64,000 nucleotides of DNA from Romanomermis culicivorax (lineage: Eukaryota; Nematoda; Enoplea; Mermithida; Mermithidae), in the NCBI GenBank assembly GCA_963922205.1, contig CAWUHX010000005.1, positions 434,001-498,000 on the forward strand, given 5' to 3'. The notes beneath the pieces were generated by a model. The model worked only from the letters and a program-made list of their open reading frames with translations, did no database searches and was not told where the DNA came from. Both the position numbers and the translations under genes were made by a program. This document shows, piece by piece, positions 12,801-21,800 of this stretch (its first letter is position 1; each line of letters opens with the position of its first letter).

Positions 12801-15800
12801 TTATACAAAATATCATCAAATATCAATAATAAATTACTAAATTCATGAAAAGTCACATCTAAATTTTGTGTGATCTCAAACCATAACTTATCATCAATGA
12901 ACCATGTTCTTCCATGTGACCTACATGATGAGCAGAACACTTGTGTTTGATTTATAGAATCTTCTGATATTTGAAATATTCACTAAATCTAATTAAGGTG
13001 AAAAAATCCTTCAGAGATCCACATTCAACTGTTACCTGGTCCCAGTTCCTGTTGAACTAACATGGAGTATGTCTGTTGGTGTCGAACTTCTATTGCCAGT
13101 CGGCAATTCGTTTTGAGTGTCAAATTGAGAAAATAACGATTCTGCTCGAATAGTGGTGTTACATACTTGAAATTTCCTGGTACACTTCTGTTGCATATGA
13201 AAGTGTTGGCACTGGATTCTTCATCATTATCTAAATTACATTTCATCTAATTCAGTTTAATTCATTTCCATTTGTCACTACCCTAATAATTAGCAGTTTT
13301 TGAAGTGGTATTTATGACACACTTCGGAATGTTTTGATTTTGTGTCTCAGGAAGATAAAATAAGTTTCTGATGGCAAGTTTGATTATCATAAACACATTG
13401 CAATTTTGTAGAATAGCCCCGAATTACAATTAGGGAATTTGGATGCATCTTGACTGGTAACCCTATTCCTTATCAATCTTTTATTCTCTCGCAAATTCAC
13501 TGGCACATTTGCCATGTTTATTGTAGTTTCAAGAATGAAACTGCAAATCATCTGTCTAGCTAACAGAAGAGTAGCATTTGATAGGAGGACTTGAACCCCA
13601 GACTTTCTGCTCACAAGGTAGTTATGATACCAACTCTGCTAACCAAGATGGTTGATAAACCTGCTAACCAAGATGCTGCTGATTAATTTTATGAGCCTGG
13701 TGCTTATACACAACACGAGAATCAAACTGCTTTACCAATTCCTTAGTCATGCAGTAACTTGATGTGTGTAGCAGGTTTTTTTGCATACAGCAATCAAATT
13801 TTTTGTTGCACAGTGCACCTTGATGTCTGGCTGCTTTTTTGATTAGGTTATACGGTTTTCTGTCCGAAGGTGCAATTTAGAAAATGCCATTGTAGTTAGT
13901 GCTTATAGGTTCTGATTATCAACAAATTACAGATGAATGTTTGATCCTGCAAGTTGTTTTTTCACGATTTGAATGAAAACTAACAATTTCCTCGGTCATT
14001 TTCCCAAAATCTTTTTGAGATCTTCACAAAAATTTTGACTTCCATGTGATTAAAAAATTTTGAGTGTAAGACAATTCTTGCCAGTTGGAAGATCCAAAGT
14101 TTTTGAGTTTTGTTTGTCTGACTGAAAATTCACTAAATTCACCGAGCAATCAAACCTTCTGTCTGGGAAATAAAAGGTGGAAAGATCCATTCTCAAGTGT
14201 TCCAGGATATCAGAATTCAGTAAAAAATTTCGGTGCTACATGCAGAACAAATTCCTCTAGTCTGGTTATAATAATCTTTTCATTTTGTCTCCAAAACTCA
14301 GAAAATCGGATTTTAAATACCTAGAACTGACATGAATCGAATGAAATCCAAGAAAACTAGTTTGCAATCCGATAAATTTAAGCAAATTTATGAGCAACCA
14401 AAAATGTATCTGTGCAACCAAAATTTTTCCCCAAGTTGCACATTGCAACCTGGCCTGTGCAAAACAAACCCTGGTGTGTAGTTCCTGGACCCTTTTCACT
14501 TCCTGTTAATTTTCACATTTTTAGTCTTTCTAGTTTTCATGATGAGGTTATGCAGATTTCTCCACCAGTTTCAAGTTCTGAGATGAGAAAGTTTGGGTTA
14601 GGAGAAGTTAAGTGTATTGGCCAAACATTGCATGTGGCTAATTACCACATCATCCAGTGAATATTTTTTGCTGCATTATTTGCATACTATTACTGGTCTT
14701 CTCATCAAAAATATGAATATTCCAGTTACGTATTGTGTTTCTGTTGAAATTTCCGATTACAGTAATCTTCCAATCATGGATCAAAGTTTGGAGTGTCTCG
14801 TTTCTGCTGGCATTAATGGTGGCTTGAAGCTATTTACAATTTGTTTCGACGTCATCACTACTGTTATTTAATTCATGCTCTGTCAGTCAGAGAGTGCCAA
14901 TTCTCTGCAACTACTAAGGGCACCTAATCACATTTTACACTATAGAAATTTTGGGTCATTTGTTAAAATCCCATACTGATATGTTGAAAGTGAAACTTAA
15001 CATCATCAACTGTAGACTTATTTCACCAGTAAATTTTGCACACTATGAAAATAATAAGTGAAATATTTCTCATAGGCTATTGATTGCACTATTTTGTCTG
15101 AGCTCAGTGTCCAGTTTTTTGAAGCACACCCCAGAAAAAAGTCACACTTCCGCACTCTGTAAAACCATGGAAAAACATGAAATTTCTTCCTAAAGTGTGC
15201 ACCGAAAAATGGGCCCAGGTTTTGGACATATTATGTGTGATTCACTAGTGAGCTAGATTAATTTTGAATTTTCCAAGGGAGAGTTTTACTGTAGGATGAT
15301 CAAGGACAAATTCTTGCATCAGTCTACTGGCCAGGTGGATGCACAGCTGAAATGGCAAGATTTTGCAAAACATCTCTTTGCAGCTGCTGTTCAGCATTTT
15401 TTATTTTTCTTAGTCATCCTTGTTAATGTTTGATTTAACTTGAGCTGAATTGACTACTAGTAAAATTTTTTGGTTAGCACGTTTAACTGGTCTTACAATT
15501 TGGCAAGTCAACACAGTGACTTTTATTATTTTGCGAGCAGTGGACAGTATTTTCAAAATTTGGAAATTGGAAACATGGTAAGGACTTTTGTTGCACATGA
15601 TATGTTGTTCTGCCTCAGGGGAGGGGGGTTTTGTAGTTGTCTCTCAGATTATGATGGAAGAATTATTCATCTCTTCATTTTTGTAAGGTTGTCATATAAC
15701 TGCTGAATTTTTTCCTATATGAGCCCAAAGGCCAAAAAAAGTGCCAAACAAAAGAAAGTCTACTCGAAGTGTCTTCCTGCTGACAACTATTACTACATGG

Positions 15801-18800
15801 CACTACTGAAGGGCTCCTTTTCTTCTTACTTTGTAACAGTATACATTAGAGATGTATGGGGACCTGGACCCAAAATGAGACCCACGATCACCTGATCATT
15901 TTGTTGGACCGGGACCTGATATTTTTAAAATTTTGAACCTGATACATCTCTAATATACATCTCTCTGTGTAACATGTTCTATACTTTATAAAGTGATCTC
16001 CCTTTTTGAACTATAATTGGTCAAGGTTTCCTTTAATTTGTGACTTTGGAGAACTAGATTGGATCCCTGACAAGTAGATTATTACAATGGAACATACTTT
16101 GTTGCTGCAACGTCTGTTGATAAAATGAACCATATAATGATGGAAAACATCTACTATCATCAGTCAATTGCCAATCCTTTATAGGACTTGTGAATAAACC
16201 TGCATGACCCTTAACATAAACTGTGTCTTCCACTGTTTTGGCTAGCCGATGAACAATGCTTTTGAGAACATATTGAGCACTATTCAAAAAACCAACTCGA
16301 TGTGGATTTTGGGTGAAGGATCCAATTTCGAAGTATCGAGTCAAATCATTGCTGCGTATTCGGTGAACATCAAAAGGTGCACCACACCATTGTTCAGCAA
16401 CCTATAATAAAGCAAAAGTAGAAAATTCGAATAACTTCCATCTGGTCAATGGAAAGTGTGTATTAGAGTATCAGCATTGAACTAAACCCTATATGAGGAA
16501 TGAATGGTTTTGGGCAACTTAAATTTCTACTTTCTGTGAATTGTGACAAAAATTTGATTATTTAAAAAATTATTTTTAAAGTTAAAGACTAGGGCAGATT
16601 AAGTACGAAAAATGAGCTGTCTAAAATGGCTTACAATGGTATTTTGGGCCATCTTCATAAAAAGGGCTAAAATCTAAACACATGCAAAAGCCTATTGACT
16701 GACCTAAATTCTGTATTCATAAAAGTTTTTCCACTGTCTATATACATCAGCACACATTAGAGAAAGACCGGTAGATCTAGCACTCTCTGAAAAAAAATAT
16801 GTCAATAGCCAAAACTGTGTCAAAAATGATATTTCAAATGTAAAAGAAGATGTTTCTAGAAAGTTTTTGACTAGCTATATCTATCAATTTTGCTGCAAAC
16901 CAGAAGTACCGAAAGGGAGGTTATCAAGTGTAATATTTGAAAATTACTAAGGGATTAGGGATCCGTCTCAGTCAAGATTAGTTCAGTCAGTGGGTTGGGA
17001 AAAAATCCAGGTATGCTAAGGGTAGATATCAAGGCACCTTAAATCAAAACAGTATCTGGTCAGGATGTTGGCTTCAAGGAGGAAGATGAGAATCTGGAAA
17101 TGATTATCTAATTTTCAATCATAAATTGATAATCAAAATTATTAAACCTTCAGTTTTTAAGCCAGTACATACTCACATGGGCTTGTACAGGGCATCGCAA
17201 AAGATACCCCATTTCAAGTATATGTTTCAAAGCCCGCCCCTTATAAAGTGTTGGGCTATGCCAGGGTGTAGGAAGTATGGTTGACTGTGTAATTTGATCC
17301 GAATTCATTTAACATGCACAGTAATACTGGGTCTGTGGTACGTATGCCATAGCTTTAACCTATGAGATATAGGGGTTGTAGAAAGTACACTTATAGCTTC
17401 AACATCCAAAATTTCACATAACTGTAGACACTACCCACTTTCCTTTAAAGTGTTATTTAACATCAAGTAGAGAGTAGGGACAGATGACCCAACTTGGCCT
17501 GGATGTTAAAAATTGATGATGTTATGTTGTCTCAGGGTTTTATAATTTTGAGGCCTTCACTCATTTTTTACTGCTTTCTACATCATTATGTGACTTTACA
17601 CATTGAAGCTTCTAGTTTACTTCCTGCAGGGATGTGCATTCATGCAATAAAGTGCTAAGCATATTTTCTAACCTGGCACCCAGTTTTGCACATTGGAACT
17701 CCTGGCTTACTTTGCACACCCACAGTATCACTATACATGTTAAAGCCATGGTGTACTTTCTATACACCCTGTATTGCCCTACATATTGAAACTCCAGCCT
17801 ACTTTTAACACCCCTTGGGGTCTGTGACAGTTGGGTGAATGACAGTGGGCTGACTACTACAATTAAGTGAAAGCCATTAAGAAACAGTAGGAATAAGGCA
17901 AATTTGTTAGAAAATGTTTGTACACAAGAGGGGTACATTTTCCATAGACATACACATGAATAGTATAGAGCTGAGAGAAAAGTTTGGGGGACACTCTGTG
18001 CTAGAAATTTTGTTCTTCGTTGCCACTGGATCATTTGTTTTTATAAGAAAGTGATTGGGGGCATGTACTGCTGCCTCCATTACTATGCTTGTCATCATAG
18101 TATTTACAATTTTTCGGGTAGTTTCCTACAAAGTGTAAAACTATTCATAAATTTGTTTTTTGACATATTTTAAATTTTTTACAGGTTCAGCTGAGAAGTT
18201 GTTAAATGATTGAGAGCACAGAGAGTCTTTTCCTCTACCCCCTACATACCAGAGTATCAGTAGCCTGTGTTCACACGATCTCTACAGCTTTCAAAACATG
18301 AACATGAGTTGCATCTGGAGCTTTAGTGTGCTCTGACCACATGGTAACATGGCTTCCAGCATGACAATCAACTGATGGAATAGTGCGGCCTTGCAAAATG
18401 TTTTTTCTTGCATTGCCAGTATACCATAGTATTATGATTTTTTCACAGATGTAAGCTAGAATAGCTTCCTCACTAATCCATGAATTCAGTCATTAGGCAG
18501 TTGTACAAAAACATTCAACTATGAATTCCAGGATCTGTATACCCATACCTATACTGATTTATATTCTTTGTCGCTTTGTGTACTTATTTTCTATATTTAT
18601 TATTGCCTTGTATCTCTATCAGACCTACTGTTATTGTGTCCATCTACATGATACTGTTTTCTGTCCAGCGGCATGCTGCTGTTTTTTATTATTGTCACCC
18701 AATTGCCATATTCACCCCATTGTCATAGTAACCTGATTGTTTTTCGCTCAACTGTGATTCACCCAATTGTGTCATTCACCCAATCCCCACCCCTTTTATG

Positions 18801-21800
18801 CCCATACATGATACAAGTTTGGATCAGACTACACACTCAATCATACTTTCTATACCTCCTGTACTGCCCCACAGATTATAAGCTGCAGGCTAGCCTATGC
18901 TTATAACAAGAGTATCCCTTGTGTACCTCCTGATTAACCCTCATAACGACTTTAGTATCATCCAAGGTTTTGGGAAGTAGAAGGTTTTCTAATTCTACCA
19001 AATAAAAGCCCTCACCTACCTTGGACAAAGTGGACCCAACAGTGCATTGGACAAAAAACAAGTTCAAAATACAAGTAAAACACACTAGTGTGCTGACATT
19101 GGCAGAAATGCACAACCTGTCAACTCATCAATTGAGCAAATTACCTTGTTTTGAATCACATTTCTTCACATCATGAACAAATTTTTTTGTATTTAATGTT
19201 TCAGTAGTCAATGAAAGTTATCAAAAACAAATCTGCTTCCTTCCAAAAAAACTGTAGTCAAATAGTTATTGTTCCTGACAATAGTCCAAAAGTGTTCTAG
19301 TTCTATTCAGATCTTGTTGTACAATGTGACAAATTCCAGAAGATTGTTAAAAGCTGGCATAACATATTAATCAGCTTACAAGTATCCCTCCTTCTTTCAA
19401 GCAACCTAAGAAAATTGCCGAATGCCCACCATCATAGAAGCGATGAAAATTCTCATTTGGATTGGGCATTTTGACCCAATGGAATGTTGCTATTGGAAAA
19501 ATTCCATCCACACTGATGTTTTTCTCACAGCGTGTTTTGATGTCTTCTCCGATTGCGATCCAGTTATCTGGTAGAACTATGACAAAAATCGCCATTAGAT
19601 AATAAGTAAACTATGCAGACAATGCTTCAAATGAACATAAGCTTTGTAGTCAAACATCAGCAGGAAACCGGAGATAATTTGAATGGGTGTAGGTTTTTTG
19701 GAAAGTTAATATTCAGAGTAGGGATTATCAGAATATTTTGCTTGGACATTGAGAGCTTCTAACTTGATTTAACTTTAACTAAATACAAAAAATTAGGTAC
19801 GTATATCCGCAATCCTTTGGATAATTTGTTGCATTGCACAATGATAACACCGCATGCTCTGATTGTGAACCTACCTTTGAAATGAGGAGTCATTCCACAA
19901 TATGTCCCCAACAATAAATCTAAAATTATCCCGTACATAGTATTGAAGAACAAAAAAGTCACATGCAGAAGTTCGGCACCTATTTCATTATAAGTTGAGT
20001 GTAAAAAATTGAACATAGTAAATTTAAAAATAAAATAACACATATTTACATTTCTTGCTTTTTACAGAAAAACAGAATATATAGTCTGTTTTTCCAAGTG
20101 CTGTGTTTTTCAGAAGGAGTTGAAAGCAAGTTCTGCATACATTGGATGCCCTTCCTGAATTACTGTAAATGGAAAATTTGTTAAGAAGGTGGCAATTTGG
20201 CAAAAGAAAACTTCCTAAGAATATTAGCTGTTGCTGTTGGAGCTCAAAGAGATGCAACATAATATCGATCAAACACTGGATAGTTGACAGTTTTCGTGAT
20301 CCGTTCAGTGTCAGGGTGAATTTGAATACAAGAAACTTCAAATATATATGTTTAATTTCGGTTTATTTTTAAAGTTAACAAACTGCACAAATTAAGCAAT
20401 TTTTGCCCACAATGCTGTTCAATTATTCTATAGAAAGTCATAGTCGATTGTGTTGCAATTGCATACCAAGAGAAACATAACAGAATTTAAATGGTGAACT
20501 TGAAATCTAAACTCTATATTTCTTAATTTTAACAATAAAATTAAACAGAAAGGTTTACCTGTATTGAATTTAGAAATTTTTTGTAGCTCCTTGAGCACTT
20601 CACTTCTGATTATTGGCTAGTAAATTCTCAATCTTGACATATTTTCGATTCTCAATAATTTGATGATTTTCTTGAAAATTATCACATTCATCAGAGCTTG
20701 AAATAATAGCTATTTACATGAATAAATCAGTCTATCACTTACTCTGCTTAAAACTATTAAACACTTCACCTGAACAAACAAATAGCATCTGTTTTGTGCC
20801 ACCACCTAAAGCTGGAAATAGAATTTTGCACTTAGTGTTGATACATAAATAATTATCCTTGTGAAATACTTGCTTTCAACTTTTATCAGAAAAATAGCAT
20901 TTGAGAAAGCAACAGACTGTGCATTTTAATTTTTGATAAGGGTAGTCAAATAGATGATTTTATTGCAGATCATTTCTTCTTTGAAACCAAGTACTTCAAC
21001 GTACCACTGTTCATTATCATGTTTACCTAATATGATTAGCACATTTCTCTTTGTTGAACATACAAAACATTCATGGAAGAATTTCCATTAGAATTTCTCC
21101 TTTTCGTGGAAGCATATGCAAGTAAGTCAGGGCTTGTAGCTGTAGCACTCATGTACGTTACAATTTTATGCTGGAGACATTTTGTAGGGGACATTTAGGG
21201 ATACCAAATTAGGGCATTCCGCAACTTGACTGCGTACAATTTCGTTGTCCAATTTGAAAAAATTTGGGCTGTTGACATAGTAGATCATGTTACAACGCAC
21301 TGTCTGTTCTGATTTCTGCAATCTGAATGAAGAAAAAGATATAATTTACATTAGTAGCTTATTAGCAGTGTTTGAATTGCTAAGAATGACACAAACTTTG
21401 AAGAAGTAGTCACTGCTTTGTAGTGTTATTTTATCAGGAATTCAAATATGAGAGCAGTAGTCCAGGGGTCGTTTTCATTAGGGAGACTTAAGCTCCAGCT
21501 GAGCTGCAACTTAAGTTCTACCCCACTTTATATGATTTACCATTGTGAGATGCAGCTTCAGTGCAACTTAACTCATGCTCACAAAACATATTGAGACAGT
21601 TCAACCGCAGCTGAGGAGTAGCTTAACACTACACTGTATGTTACTACATTGCCATCAAGGAACAGCCCAGCTGTAGCCTAACTATTCTGATATGTTTTGT
21701 GCATATGATTTTAACTACAGCTGAGCTGCTCCTGAATGGTAATGATATAACATAAAGAATAGAGCTACAGCTTAGCTGGAGCTTAAGTCCCTTTGATGAA

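Noticed and set aside
14617-14871. Plus-strand 84-residue frame
   Set aside because: Reasonable-looking text but no splice sites, family motif or matching neighbour; it lies in an intron of the minus-strand gene.
17612-18034. 140-residue minus-strand frame
   Set aside because: It lies in the foldback-like repeat, with no splice sites and no similarity to the exons of the surrounding minus-strand gene.
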